A stretch of 64,000 nt of DNA from Hellea sp039977295 (GTDB taxonomy: Bacteria > Pseudomonadota > Alphaproteobacteria > Caulobacterales > Maricaulaceae): assembly GCA_039977295.1 (NCBI GenBank), contig JBDWDN010000011.1, positions 186,001-250,000 on the forward strand. Direction: 5' to 3'. The stretch's first letter is position 1, and the number at the start of each line of letters is the position of its first letter. This document shows positions 50,473 to 59,556 of this stretch, one piece after another. Made by a program: the position numbers and the translations under genes. Below the pieces are notes generated by a model, which did no database searches, was not told the origin of the DNA, and saw only the letters and a list, made by a program, of their open reading frames with translations.

Positions 50473-51177
50473 TTAAACCGCGCGAACGCCTTTGAGGCCA
50501 AGAAAAAGCCCTAGCGAAATGAGGGCCACTAAATTGGAAATCATAAAGGCGGCGGTAATGCTGCCATGTCCAAGCGCCGGGATGAAATCTCTGGCAACGA
50601 CTATTGCGACAACAAAAATAGACGCGAATAATCCCCATCCCGCAATGAGCTTTGGGATGAGCCCGGATTTTAAGAAGAGATAAAATATCCCTGCATTAGC
50701 CGCTGTTGTTAGGATGAGCGCTAAGTGGAAGCTGGTATAATCAGATGTCGCTTGCAGGCCAGAAAGCATCAAGCGTCCGCTCTCATCTGTCAAAGCCGCA
50801 AAGGCGTCATTGCCGCCGATATGAGCGGCGTTCATCGAAAAAACTGCCCCCAATAACATAAGCGTAGCCGCAGCGAGGTTTACGAATAAGGACCACCCCG
50901 CGAGGAGCGGGCCAAATTTGCGCAACAGCAGATAGAGGCCCACGCCGATCATCGCTTCGAGGGCAAATGCCAATAGGCCAAGATAGGCTTTAGCGTGCAG
51001 CCGCGTCTCAGCGCCGAGCATGTTCTCCGCCGTGCCCGCTATATCCGCCGTCATATTGACGTCGATACCGCTTGCGATAAGCATTGCGCTTAAAATGCCA
51101 AGACCAATAGAGGCGATTAAAGTCCAGCCCGTGATTCTTGCTAAGTTTTGTGGGGTCTCGTTTTCAAGATTTTTCAT
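50473..51177 (-). CDS. DUF4386 family membrane protein
   Basis: A 234-residue inner-membrane protein with six helices. GAGGAA eight bases before ATG 51177 supports that start. The N-terminal NLARITGWTLIASIGLGILS and the central LALILTTAANAGIFYLFLKSGLIPKLIAGWGLFASI are characteristic of DUF4386. Often found in stress or transport loci, with no known activity. It probably forms a two-gene unit with the DUF2306-like gene. Confidence 0.75.
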   Translation of the reverse strand: MKNLENETPQNLARITGWTLIASIGLGILSAMLIASGIDVNMTADIAGTAENMLGAETRLHAKAYLGLLAFALEAMIGVGLYLLLRKFGPLLAGWSLFVNLAAATLMLLGAVFSMNAAHIGGNDAFAALTDESGRLMLSGLQATSDYTSFHLALILTTAANAGIFYLFLKSGLIPKLIAGWGLFASIFVVAIVVARDFIPALGHGSITAAFMISNLVALISLGLFLGLKGVRAV

Positions 51178-51344
51178 GGCCAATTCCTCATTGTTTGTAA
51201 GAATGATAATATAAATTATCGATAAGCACAAATCATTTATTGATATTCAATAAATTTTGCTATTTCAGGAATGTGACGGCCTTGACTAAATTTTTGGTTG
51301 CCCACAGAGTTACAGTCGAAATTAGGCCGTATTGGAGAGTATAG

Positions 51345-51818
51345 ATGAGCCTTAATATTCGCACAGCGCGTATGTCCGACTTGTCAATACTAAAGTCATT
51401 TGAACAAGGTATTGTTACGGCGGAACGCCCTTATGACAAAACTCTAAAAGCCGATCCGATAAGTTATTACGATATAGGGGAGATGATTCTCTCTAATGAT
51501 TCTGAGGTTGCTGTCGCTGAATCGGACGGCGAGATCCTCGCTTCGGGCTATGTTAAGCGAAAACGATCTTTAGAGTATGTGGTGCCTGATTATCATGCTT
51601 TTATTGGCTTTCTTTATGTCGCGCCAGCTTATCGCGGGAGAGGGGTCAATAAATTGATTTTGAACCATCTATTTGATTGGGCGAGGAGAAACAATCTCCC
51701 TGATATTCATCTGACCGTCTATCCGGAAAACGGCTCTGCGGTGAGAGCTTATGAAAAAGTTGGCTTTGAGCCGCATTTATTGGAAATGCGATTAAACCTC
51801 GATGAAACCGCTTCGTGA
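51345..51818 (+). CDS. GNAT family N-acetyltransferase
   Basis: A 157-residue acetyltransferase. GGAG lies seven bases before ATG 51345. Motif A is IGFLYVAPAYRGRGVNKLILNHLFDWA (R-G-x-G-V/x acetyl-CoA loop), motif B IHLTVYPENGSAVRAYEKVGFEP. The substrate is unknown. The stop overlaps the GTG start of the next gene (GTGA). Confidence 0.88.
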   Translation: MSLNIRTARMSDLSILKSFEQGIVTAERPYDKTLKADPISYYDIGEMILSNDSEVAVAESDGEILASGYVKRKRSLEYVVPDYHAFIGFLYVAPAYRGRGVNKLILNHLFDWARRNNLPDIHLTVYPENGSAVRAYEKVGFEPHLLEMRLNLDETAS

Positions 51819-52594
51819 GCACTTTTTCAAAAAAGAATATTAAATTGGTTGCGACCAGATATGTACCTCTTTTGGTGGGGCTGCGTATTCCTGGTTTTAT
51901 AAAAATTCACCTTCGCTATATGCGCCGCAATCCTATCATTTGGTTGGTTCTTGTTCTTGCGCCTTTTATTTTGGGTTTAATGAGTCTTTCTATGGTTAAC
52001 CGAAAATGGGCGGATGTTTCGCTTACGGGGTGGCAGCGTTTTTTCATTGTCCTCTTATCTATAGCAACAGCCTTTTATTTCGCCGAGCGGCACCGCAAGT
52101 TTCGGCGCTTTTATGTTATGGCTATTCCCGGAATGGTGGTCATCAATGGACTGTTTCGGTTTGTAATTTTAGGCGGGTTCTCATTTGGCAGTCTCGTTAC
52201 ATTCGCTATATTAGCCGGTTTCCCCGCTTGGCTACTGGGCCGCCTCTCTATGGGGGCCGGCTACCGAATGTTAAGCAACGGCGCTGATAAAGATTATCGG
52301 CCCGGGCGAGACCTCTATATGGACGGGCAATATGATAAAGCTTTCGCGCATTTACAACCCTCAGCCAAGCGCGGTCATATGAAGAGTCTTTATCTATTGG
52401 GCCATGCTTATGAGCATGGAAATGGATATGCGTTAGACCGCGTTCGTGCCGCGCAATTTTATAATAAATCTGCTAAGAAGGGATACCGCAAAGCGCATGG
52501 CGCCTTTGAGGCCTTATTTGCGAGTTTCACATCTGCCGAAGTTGAAGCCTTTGAAGTCGACCTTGATGTCTTTGGCGGTCATGATCTTTTCTGA
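51815..52594 (+). CDS. Membrane protein with C-terminal Sel1-like repeats
   Basis: A 259-residue protein that starts on GTG within the stop of the GNAT gene. Residues about 35-150 contain three or four hydrophobic helices (PIIWLVLVLAPFILGLMSLS, WQRFFIVLLSIATAFYFAE, LVTFAILAGFPAWLLG). The cytoplasmic C-terminus has at least two Sel1/TPR-like units (YDKAFAHLQPSAKRGHMKSLYLLGHAYEHGNGYALD, then RAAQFYNKSAKKGYRKAHGAF). This suggests a protein-interaction tail on a membrane anchor. Function not assignable. Confidence 0.65.
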   Translation: MSTFSKKNIKLVATRYVPLLVGLRIPGFIKIHLRYMRRNPIIWLVLVLAPFILGLMSLSMVNRKWADVSLTGWQRFFIVLLSIATAFYFAERHRKFRRFYVMAIPGMVVINGLFRFVILGGFSFGSLVTFAILAGFPAWLLGRLSMGAGYRMLSNGADKDYRPGRDLYMDGQYDKAFAHLQPSAKRGHMKSLYLLGHAYEHGNGYALDRVRAAQFYNKSAKKGYRKAHGAFEALFASFTSAEVEAFEVDLDVFGGHDLF

Positions 52595-52621
52595 GGCTTC
52601 TGCTAGCAACGCCGAAGTTAT

Positions 52622-53500
52622 TTATTTTGATTGATAAACCCGCACATAATCCACCTCCATTTGAGCAGGAAAGGCTTTAGCGTCTATGCCTTTTTGCCCG
52701 CCCCATGTGCCGCCTACAGCAATGTTTAAAATGATGTGATGCGCTTGGTCAAAAGGCCAGCTTCCATGTCCCTTTCCGTCATTTTCATAGCGGAAATAGG
52801 GGCGTCCATCCAAAGCCACAGTGATCGCCTTCGGTGTCCATAACAGACTATGGGTGTGAAAACGACTGCAGGCTGTCGGTATGGTGACGGTGTCTCCGAT
52901 TTGCGTCTTTATTATATGATTGTAATCGCGGGTATGAACCGTTGCGTGAAAGGTTTTGGAATCATGTCCTACATATTCCATAATGTCGATTTCGCCGCTA
53001 TCTGGCCATTGCCCCGGATCTTCTGGGAGCGTCCATATAGCTGGCCACAAACCCCTCCCGCAGGGCAGCTTAGCCCGCATTTCAAAGTAGCCATATTTCC
53101 ATGAGGCTTTACCCTTTGTGAAAAGCCTCGCGGAGCTATATTCCTGACCGCCATAATCAGGAAAGGAACTAAGTTGGTCGCCGTCTTTTCGGGCTTCTAT
53201 AATAAGATAACCATTTTCCGTACGCGCATTTTGCGAGCGGCTCTTCGCATAATATTGACGTTCTTCATTCCACCACCCGTCTTTATTACGGCTTGTGTCA
53301 TAATCCCATTTAGCGGCATCAGGGAGGCCTTGAGTATCAAATTCATCGGCCCAGACGAGCTCGTACCCATCAGGTGTGGAGAGATAATTTCCAATGTCAT
53401 TCGAAAGCGTCTCTTGCGGCGCGGCGCATGCGATGAAGCCTATGCAAGCAAGAAAAGATAAAGTTGACGTGAGGCTTCGAGGAGTGCTGGAGATCGTCAT
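52622..53500 (-). CDS. GH16 family glucanase (laminarinase-like) lipoprotein
   Basis: Secreted or lipid-anchored endo-beta-glucanase of glycoside hydrolase family 16. The signal ends in the lipobox-like GFIAC. The catalytic box is GEIDIMEYVG, in which the first Glu is the nucleophile and the last the acid/base; the extra Met (E-I-D-I-M-E) is the beta-bulge form of laminarinases rather than lichenases. Other blocks are ELVWADEFDTQGLPDAAKW, RLPCGRG-type LWPAIWTLP, and the closing MEVDYVRVYQ. 292 residues. ATG overlaps the TAA of the upstream flavin-binding gene, so the two are coupled. Confidence 0.93.
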   Translation of the reverse strand: MTISSTPRSLTSTLSFLACIGFIACAAPQETLSNDIGNYLSTPDGYELVWADEFDTQGLPDAAKWDYDTSRNKDGWWNEERQYYAKSRSQNARTENGYLIIEARKDGDQLSSFPDYGGQEYSSARLFTKGKASWKYGYFEMRAKLPCGRGLWPAIWTLPEDPGQWPDSGEIDIMEYVGHDSKTFHATVHTRDYNHIIKTQIGDTVTIPTACSRFHTHSLLWTPKAITVALDGRPYFRYENDGKGHGSWPFDQAHHIILNIAVGGTWGGQKGIDAKAFPAQMEVDYVRVYQSK

Positions 53501-54054
53501 TATTTTGTTGGTCTCACCAATCCTGGCAATCCGTCCAGGCTCTCGGGGTTTCTATCATAGCGATATTCATGCCAGTCTTCGACGCTTTTAAAGGTGTGTG
53601 AGCGTTTAAGTTGGTCGCGCTCGCCAAGGAACTCATAGAAGGGCACACCGTAACCGCAGCTATCCATGACGCGGGTCAGCTTTATCGTGATAATAGCGCG
53701 GGCGCGGTCAAAGTCCGGAAACCATGCAAGCTGCTCTGCAAAGCCTTCATCGTGAAAGACGCAGACTGAACCCTGACCATAAAGGCGCACAATATTGGCT
53801 TTGCCTTCATAGGCGCAGAACATAATTGTGATGCGGCCATTCTCGACAACATGGGCATGGGTCTCTATCCCAGAGCCGCCATAGTCCAGATAGGCAACTG
53901 TTGTTTCGTCAATGATTTTGAAACTGTCATAACCTTTGGGCGAAACATTGACGTGGCCATTTTCGGTCAGCGGGGCGGTCGCAACAAAGAACATTTTTTG
54001 CGCCTCGATGAATTTGATGAGTTTATCGTTCAGTGCTGTATATGTCTTTCCCAT
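53500..54054 (-). CDS. Pyridoxamine 5'-phosphate oxidase-like flavin protein
   Basis: A 184-residue split-barrel flavin-binding protein of the PNPOx-like superfamily. The start KLIKFIEAQKMFFVATAPLTENGHVNVSPKGYDSFKII is the usual strand pattern, followed by TVAYLDYGGSGIETHAHVVENGRITIMFCAYEGKANIVRLYGQG. It lacks the set of residues expected for true PdxH and is of the shorter type found in many bacteria. Coupled by overlap to the GH16 gene, which is an unexpected partner. Confidence 0.8.
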   Translation of the reverse strand: MGKTYTALNDKLIKFIEAQKMFFVATAPLTENGHVNVSPKGYDSFKIIDETTVAYLDYGGSGIETHAHVVENGRITIMFCAYEGKANIVRLYGQGSVCVFHDEGFAEQLAWFPDFDRARAIITIKLTRVMDSCGYGVPFYEFLGERDQLKRSHTFKSVEDWHEYRYDRNPESLDGLPGLVRPTK

Positions 54055-54095
54055 TGGGAATAGGTAACGGAAAGAGGCGTGACGAGCAAGGCAGC

Positions 54096-55478
54096 TTACT
54101 TAACGGCTGCGCGAAATTGAATTGTGAAACTAGACGGCGTAATTGTGCCTTCGCTCATTACGCCTTTGGGGGCGAGGCAGATGAAGGTAATAGTATCGTC
54201 ATATCCGGTGCTAGCTGTGTCATTGCAGGCTAAAAAACTTGTGGGCGCCGTCATCGCTTTGGAAAACCTGACATCGACACCGGGGTCAAATGTTAGGCCG
54301 CTATCATTATCAATAAAGGCAATAGCATCCGTATGTGGACCACCATCATCTATGTCGTCATTATAAAAAGAAATCTCTGGGGGAAGGGCGTCAATCATAA
54401 TGATAGTATTGGCATCGACGGGGCCGCTTCCCGTATTTTCGACAGTGATGGAATAAATGACATCGCTGCCAGGGATAGCATAGGCGCTGCTATTGCCGCT
54501 GAACATCTCGACGGATTTAGCTGCTGCCATTGTCGGGGCCTGATTATTGTCAAATACCCAATAGCCAACATTTTCAGTTGTATGGCCGCGGCCAGTGTCG
54601 CCAGCGACAGTTTCTTCTTCAATGGCCCAACTGATTTGATTCGTGGATAATGGATCGGCGCCGTATAAAATAGACCAGCCGCCATGGCCGCCATCTTCGC
54701 CTGCACTACTGAGAACGCCAATATCGAAATCGCCGCTGACAGTGTAATTATAAGGCGGCGAGTTACCAACGCCGCCGCCTGTATCGGGCCCGACCGCCGC
54801 TGCAAAACTGATATCATTTACAGTGCCTGTTCCGGCTTCAAGGACAATATAACCCAATGTTTCAGCGGCCCGTGTATTATTGATTTGCCCGATATGTTTG
54901 CCGACACATATGCCGTCGGCTTGACCAGAGAAGAACGCGCCATTACCGCGAGACTCGCAATCAAAGTTCCAAAATACACTGGCATTGACGTCGTTAAAGG
55001 ACATTACTTGCCCGACGACATGGGGGTTGGCATATGTTTGGGTTATATCGCCTGTGACATTTTCAGTCGTGCCCACGCCCCAGCCAACAGCTAAGCCGCT
55101 GGTCCCCGTTGAGAGGACTTTGCGCGCTTCGTATTTAAGACCGCCAGAATTATACGCCCCTTCATCGGCAATGACGCAATGCACGTCCCCCGGGGTCACT
55201 ACTGCGCTATTTTCAAATTGTTGTATTCGAAGCTGGAAACTCGTCGCGGTAATGCTTTGAATGCGTGTTGTTGCGCTGGGATTTAGATCGCTGGCGAGAT
55301 TATATGTGCAAACGACAATGGCATCTGAATATGTATTTTCAAGCGCCACAGTCTGCCAGGTGGCCCCGACATTTGGGACTAACTTAAGTTCCAGATCTGA
55401 GGTTAACATTTGCCCGTAGGCGAGTGGGCCCGAAATAAGCCAGAACACAACCCCCGCAATTAAGCATCGCAGTAACAT
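54096..55478 (-). CDS. Secreted protein with a DUF11-like C-terminal repeat domain
   Basis: A 460-residue exported protein with a signal peptide ending SGPLAYGQ. Residues about 25-300 are a beta-rich domain with repeated aromatic/Gly motifs (VALENTYSDAIVVCTYNLAS, TLGYIVLEAGTGTVNDISF, GYWVFDNNQ). Residues about 330-460 have the DUF11-type pattern VEMFSGNSSAYAIPGSDVIYSITVENTGSGPVDANTIIMIDALPPEISF. Several cysteines suggest disulfides. It may be a surface or extracellular matrix protein. No catalytic motif seen. Confidence 0.7.
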   Translation of the reverse strand: MLLRCLIAGVVFWLISGPLAYGQMLTSDLELKLVPNVGATWQTVALENTYSDAIVVCTYNLASDLNPSATTRIQSITATSFQLRIQQFENSAVVTPGDVHCVIADEGAYNSGGLKYEARKVLSTGTSGLAVGWGVGTTENVTGDITQTYANPHVVGQVMSFNDVNASVFWNFDCESRGNGAFFSGQADGICVGKHIGQINNTRAAETLGYIVLEAGTGTVNDISFAAAVGPDTGGGVGNSPPYNYTVSGDFDIGVLSSAGEDGGHGGWSILYGADPLSTNQISWAIEEETVAGDTGRGHTTENVGYWVFDNNQAPTMAAAKSVEMFSGNSSAYAIPGSDVIYSITVENTGSGPVDANTIIMIDALPPEISFYNDDIDDGGPHTDAIAFIDNDSGLTFDPGVDVRFSKAMTAPTSFLACNDTASTGYDDTITFICLAPKGVMSEGTITPSSFTIQFRAAVK

Positions 55479-55533
55479 GCATCTACTCTAACGGGTGCAG
55501 ATGTATGTAATCTTAATATAGATGTAGAGAAGG

Positions 55534-56094
55534 TTAAGAAAGCTTAAGAAACAGAACTCGCGTACCGCCCCAAATTTTATCGGCTTGAATGTCGAAGCCA
55601 CGTGGCTCAATTTCGGCGTCTTTGCTTTCTTCGAGAATGATAACGCCGTTTTCCGCAATGAGACCTGATTCTTTAAGGCGCCCAAGAACAGGTCGCCACA
55701 TGTTTTTATTATAGGGCGGGTCCATGAATATATGGGTGAAAGGACCGCGTAGATTACCGGGCGCGATTTTGAGTTTGGTCGCGTTATGACGGTGAATACG
55801 TGTACAGCCAAAGAGATCCATTTTCTCGATATTCTCACGGATGGCGCCGCGAGCATTAGGCTCCGTTTCTACAAAGAGGCAAAACTCCGCGCCGCGCGAG
55901 ATAGCCTCAAGGCCCAGCGCGCCGGAGCCTGCGAAAATATCCGCGACGATCGCGCCCTCCATGGACGGGGCCCAGTCAGCATGGGCCAGGATGTTAAAGA
56001 TAGACTCGCGCGTTTGATCGGATGTGGGGCGCGTGTTTTTGCCAGCGGGCGCGGTAATGTTGCGGCCGCGAAGTCTGCCTGTGACTATGCGCAT
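55534..56094 (-). CDS. rsmD: 16S rRNA (guanine966-N2)-methyltransferase
   Basis: Methylates G966 of 16S rRNA using S-adenosylmethionine. Signatures: MRIVTGRLRGRNITAP, RPTSDQTRESIFNIL, the SAM-binding IVADIFAGSGALGLEAISRGA, and the catalytic FMDPPYNKNMW (DPPY). I start it at ATG 56094, giving 186 residues; the frame also opens from GTG 56106. rluB-like and tadA genes nearby make this a small RNA-modification neighbourhood. Confidence 0.93.
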   Translation of the reverse strand: MRIVTGRLRGRNITAPAGKNTRPTSDQTRESIFNILAHADWAPSMEGAIVADIFAGSGALGLEAISRGAEFCLFVETEPNARGAIRENIEKMDLFGCTRIHRHNATKLKIAPGNLRGPFTHIFMDPPYNKNMWRPVLGRLKESGLIAENGVIILEESKDAEIEPRGFDIQADKIWGGTRVLFLKLS

Positions 56095-56115
56095 GGGGCG
56101 TTCCACCCTGTTGTC

Positions 56116-56244
56116 CCCCTCTCCTTGGGGAGAGGGGCCGCGAAGCGGGGGTGAGGGGACGCAGATGAGTGAAGCGAATGCGTTACTGAGATAAAATCAC
56201 TTCCCCTCATCCGCCCTTCGGGCACCTTCTCCCCGAGGAGAAGG
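56116..56244. repeat. Mosaic palindromic intergenic repeat
   Basis: The 169-base gap between rsmD and rluB is filled by nested palindromes: CCCCTCTCC-TTGG-GGAGAGGGG (56116-56137), GTGAGGGGA (56151) against TCCCCTCAT (56202), and CCTTCTCC-CCGA-GGAGAAGG (56225-56244). The wording CCCTCATCCGCCCTTCGGGCACCTTCTCC is of the kind of dispersed intergenic mosaic element common in Alphaproteobacteria (RIME-like). Likely a non-autonomous dispersed repeat. Confidence 0.7.
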
Positions 56245-56263
56245 ACAGGTATTTTCGTCATTA

Positions 56264-57292
56264 TCATTTTCGCCGCCCGCTGGTTTTGCCATTTGGTTTC
56301 CCGCTAGGCTTACCCTTACCACCGCTCTTGAAATTCATCTTCTTACCGGCTGTGGAGCCGCCGCCATAGCCGCCCCCCCCAGATTTGGTCTTGCCGCTTG
56401 TTTTATGCGCGAATTTCCCGCGGCCCTTGGGTTCAGGCTTAGCGTCATCTTTTGCGCCGCCTTTGGCAAAGCGTTTGGCGCTGGCATGAGTTCCGCGTTG
56501 TGGTTTGCCCATGCGCTGCCCTTGAGGCCTGGCCTTGATGACAGGGATGTCGATTAAATGCCCAACCTGTTCGCGTAGGATACGGGTTTTGACTTCTTCG
56601 CTTTCGCCCTTACCTAAATTGCCTAATTGGAAAGGGCCGTAGGAGACGCGGATCAGGCGGTTGACCTGAAGGCCAAGTGTATCGAGCGCGCGGCGCACTT
56701 CGCGGTTCTTACCTTCGCGCAGCGTCACCGCAATCCAAGCATTATCGCCTTTTTGGCGTTCGAGTTCGGCCTCAATTGGCCCCGTTTGAATGCCGTCAAT
56801 TTTAATGCCCTCTTGCAGCCCGTCTAAATCGTGCTGCGTAACCTTGCCGTAAGCACGGACGCGGTATTTGCGTTGCCAAGCTGTGCTGGGGAGCTCAAGG
56901 GCGCGGGCAAGGCCCCCATCATTGGTCAGCAAAAGCAGACCTTCTGAGGTAATGTCCAAACGCCCGACAGAAATGACGCGGCCCATCTCTTTTGGCAGCG
57001 TATCAAATACTGTCTCGCGGTTTTTCTCGTCTTTATGGGATGTGACCAGGCCGTCAGGTTTATGATAGCGCCATAGCCGCGGCGGCTCTTTCTCGGCAAT
57101 GGGGTTATTGTCAAATAGGACAACATCTTTATCCGTCACCTTAAAGGCCGGGGTGGTCAGCACTTTACCGTTCACGCGGATACGGCCCTCTGCGATGAGT
57201 TTCTCGGATTCGCGCCGAGACGCTACACCCGACCTTGCGAGGAATTTTGCGATGCGTTCGCCTTCTATTATTTCGCCTGCTTTATTTTGCAT
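56264..57292 (-). CDS. rluB: RluB/RsuA-family 23S rRNA pseudouridine synthase with basic tail
   Basis: Converts a uridine in rRNA to pseudouridine. Residues 1-65 are an S4 domain (GERIAKFLARSGVASRRESEKLIAEGRIRVNGK). The catalytic domain contains GRLDITSEGLLLLTNDG, with the essential Asp, then REGKNREVRRALDTLGLQVNRLIRVSYGPF, which is typical of RsuA/RluB/RluE/RluF. The C-terminal 90 residues are a Lys/Gly/Ser-rich low-complexity tail (KTSGKTKSGGGGYGGGSTAGKK), an RNA-binding extension as in RluB. 342 residues. Whether it modifies U2605 exactly cannot be told here. Confidence 0.88.
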   Translation of the reverse strand: MQNKAGEIIEGERIAKFLARSGVASRRESEKLIAEGRIRVNGKVLTTPAFKVTDKDVVLFDNNPIAEKEPPRLWRYHKPDGLVTSHKDEKNRETVFDTLPKEMGRVISVGRLDITSEGLLLLTNDGGLARALELPSTAWQRKYRVRAYGKVTQHDLDGLQEGIKIDGIQTGPIEAELERQKGDNAWIAVTLREGKNREVRRALDTLGLQVNRLIRVSYGPFQLGNLGKGESEEVKTRILREQVGHLIDIPVIKARPQGQRMGKPQRGTHASAKRFAKGGAKDDAKPEPKGRGKFAHKTSGKTKSGGGGYGGGSTAGKKMNFKSGGKGKPSGKPNGKTSGRRK

Positions 57293-57338
57293 AGCTAACC
57301 TGACTTGACCTTGGGCTGTCCCCGCGTGAAGAGGGGAT

Positions 57339-57800
57339 ATGAATGATGAGCACTATATGCGCGAGGCGCTCCGTGAAGCGCAAGCCTCTTCTGCTCGCGG
57401 CGAAGTGCCTGTCGGCGCCGTGATTGTCAACAGCGCCGGTGATATCATTGCCCGCACGGGCAATGCGCCTATCGGGATTGTTGACCCTACGGCCCATGCA
57501 GAAATCCTCGCTATACGCGACGCAGCTTATGGGATGGATAATTACCGCCTAAGCGGGACGACGCTTTACGTGACACTAGAACCTTGCACCATGTGCGCGG
57601 GGGCGATTTCAAATGCCCGCATTGGGCGCGTGGTTTTCGGCGCCAATGATGTAAAGGGCGGCGCCGTCGAGAACGGCGTGAAGTTTTTCGAGCAAGCCAC
57701 CTGCCATCATAGGCCTGAGGTAAGAGGCGGCGTTTTGGCCCAAGAGTCAGCTGCAATGCTCAAAACCTTCTTCAAAGCTAGGCGATCTAAAACGAGATGA
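57339..57800 (+). CDS. tadA: tRNA-specific adenosine deaminase TadA
   Basis: Deaminates A34 to inosine in tRNA-Arg(ACG). The zinc site is intact: HAE in PTAHAEILAIRDA, with the proton-shuttling Glu, and PCTMC in TLEPCTMCAGAI. Other signatures are ARGEVPVGAVIV and GGAVENGVKFFEQ. 153 residues. GAGGGG stands upstream of ATG 57339. It is divergent from rluB and overlaps the next gene by four bases. The tRNA-Arg(ACG) in the RNA-repair locus is a potential substrate. Confidence 0.92.
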   Translation: MNDEHYMREALREAQASSARGEVPVGAVIVNSAGDIIARTGNAPIGIVDPTAHAEILAIRDAAYGMDNYRLSGTTLYVTLEPCTMCAGAISNARIGRVVFGANDVKGGAVENGVKFFEQATCHHRPEVRGGVLAQESAAMLKTFFKARRSKTR

Positions 57801-58837
57801 AAACCAATTTACGAGAAGTCTCGGCAGCGTCTCAATTGAGCGCGAGGTCTCCTACGGCGTTTGGGGGGCAAAATTGGGGCTATGTCTTTGCGCTGCTCGG
57901 CACAGTGTTTTTCTCAATGAAGTCGATTTTTGTGAAACTGATTTACCAACCTGTTGACGGCATGGCGCTTAACGGGGTGGAGGCCATCACGATTATGGCG
58001 ATGCGGCTGGGATTCTCGACGCCTTTTTACATAGCGATATTCTGGTGGGCGTTACGCCAAAGGAGAAGACGCGGATTAGCGCCGCTACAAAAACGCGATA
58101 TGGTTCTGGCGGCCCTGTTAGGGGTGCTCGGATATTATATCTGCGCGTGGCTCGATATTGAAGGTATGAAATATATTACCGCGCAGCTGGAACGGCTTTT
58201 GCTCTTTACCTATCCGATATTTGTCTTTATTTTTGGCGCGATGTTTTTCGGCAAAGCATTGACCAAGGGCGCAGTTTTGGCTGTGGTCATTGCCTATGCA
58301 GGGATCGGGCTCATTTTTTTGAGTGGTGATATTGCTGTCGGGATAAATGTACCCTTGGGCTCGGCGATGATATTGCTATGCGCCGCCGCATTCGCCTTTT
58401 TTCAGCTTTTTGCAAAGCCAATGATTTCGCGTTTGGGAAGTCCTGTTTTTACCTGCTGCGCGATGCTCGGGGCGGGGCTCGTTATATTTACGCATTTTGT
58501 AACAGAGAATGTCGTAATGGGGGACGTGTCAGACGTTCTGAACTTGCCCCCGCGCATTTGGATATTGGGCGTAGCGCTGGCATTTTTCTCAACGCTTTTG
58601 CCGTCCTTTATGGTTAATCTCGCTATCTCTAATGTTGGGCCCCAAGCCACATCAGCGGTCGGAATGATCGCGCCGATTTCAACCATTATTTTGGCAATCT
58701 TTGTGTTGGGCGAACCCTTCGGGATTATTGACGGCGTTGGTACGCTCATAACGGTGCTCGGTATCGGGCTTTATACCTATTTCGATAAACGCGCTATAAG
58801 AGCCCTGCCAAACTTACCCCTCGCCACAGATAAATAA
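57797..58837 (+). CDS. EamA/DMT family transporter
   Basis: A 346-residue inner-membrane protein with ten hydrophobic helices in two EamA halves (ALLGTVFFSMKSIFVKLIY and NVPLGSAMILLCAAAFAFFQ begin the two repeats). The second repeat carries PQATSAVGMIAPISTIILAIFVLGEPFG, a typical DMT block. The substrate is unknown. The ATG overlaps the tadA stop (ATGA), so it is co-transcribed with tadA. Its 3' end overlaps the convergent TauE gene by 44 bases. Confidence 0.85.
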   Translation: MKTNLREVSAASQLSARSPTAFGGQNWGYVFALLGTVFFSMKSIFVKLIYQPVDGMALNGVEAITIMAMRLGFSTPFYIAIFWWALRQRRRRGLAPLQKRDMVLAALLGVLGYYICAWLDIEGMKYITAQLERLLLFTYPIFVFIFGAMFFGKALTKGAVLAVVIAYAGIGLIFLSGDIAVGINVPLGSAMILLCAAAFAFFQLFAKPMISRLGSPVFTCCAMLGAGLVIFTHFVTENVVMGDVSDVLNLPPRIWILGVALAFFSTLLPSFMVNLAISNVGPQATSAVGMIAPISTIILAIFVLGEPFGIIDGVGTLITVLGIGLYTYFDKRAIRALPNLPLATDK

Positions 58838-59552
58838 CGCCGATAAAGGTGACGAGATATTTCGTGTAACTCTTGAAATGAATATCTGACAGTCGGTGCA
58901 ATATCCGTGTCCCAATATAGGTTCCTAAAATAATACAAGGCACGGCGGCGGCTAGAACCCAAAGCGGCGGCAATGTCGACAGGCCAGTTGCCGCAATGAG
59001 CGGCAAACCAAAGTAAACGATTTTGACCATATGCGAGGCGAACATCGTCACGGCTTTGGTCGCCACGATTTCTTTACGGGTGAGGGAGGTTTTGACGTAG
59101 AAGAAATCAAGGGCAGGCCCAGCGACACCTGCGGAGAGGTTTAGTCCCATGACCATGGCGCCGCAAAGGGCGGCATGAAGCGGTTTAGCCGCGTCGCCTT
59201 GAAATACGCCTTTGGGAAGCCAGAGGATAAAGGGGAGAGCGCCAAGCACAATAAAAAGGGTCGCTTTATTAGGCACGAAACTGATCATAGCCAGCAAAGC
59301 GATGGCCGGAAGCGCGCCGAGTAATTTATAACCCAAAATATCCCACCGAATATCAGGGCGCAGCAACCAAGCGCGCGAAGAGTTACTAACGCTTTGAACA
59401 AGACCGTGAACGACCATTGCTTCGGACACCCCCATGACAGAGGCAATGACGCCCATAAATATCATACCGCCCGCCATCCCAAATATGCCCGAAATACAGG
59501 CGGTAATGGTGGCCGCAATGAGAATCAGGAGGGCGATCTTCATAAGTGCCAA
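58794..59552 (-). CDS. TauE/SafE sulfite-exporter family permease
   Basis: A 252-residue inner-membrane protein with about seven helices. Family motifs are the N-terminal ISGIFGMAGGMIFMGVI (TauE glycine box) and GLNLSAGVAGPALDFFYVKTSLTRKEIVATKAVTMFASH in the second half. These proteins export sulfite, sulfonate or organic anions; the substrate here is not known. Four bases separate it from the Tam41-like gene upstream. Confidence 0.85.
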   Translation of the reverse strand: MALMKIALLILIAATITACISGIFGMAGGMIFMGVIASVMGVSEAMVVHGLVQSVSNSSRAWLLRPDIRWDILGYKLLGALPAIALLAMISFVPNKATLFIVLGALPFILWLPKGVFQGDAAKPLHAALCGAMVMGLNLSAGVAGPALDFFYVKTSLTRKEIVATKAVTMFASHMVKIVYFGLPLIAATGLSTLPPLWVLAAAVPCIILGTYIGTRILHRLSDIHFKSYTKYLVTFIGVIYLWRGVSLAGLL

Positions 59553-59556
59553 AACC

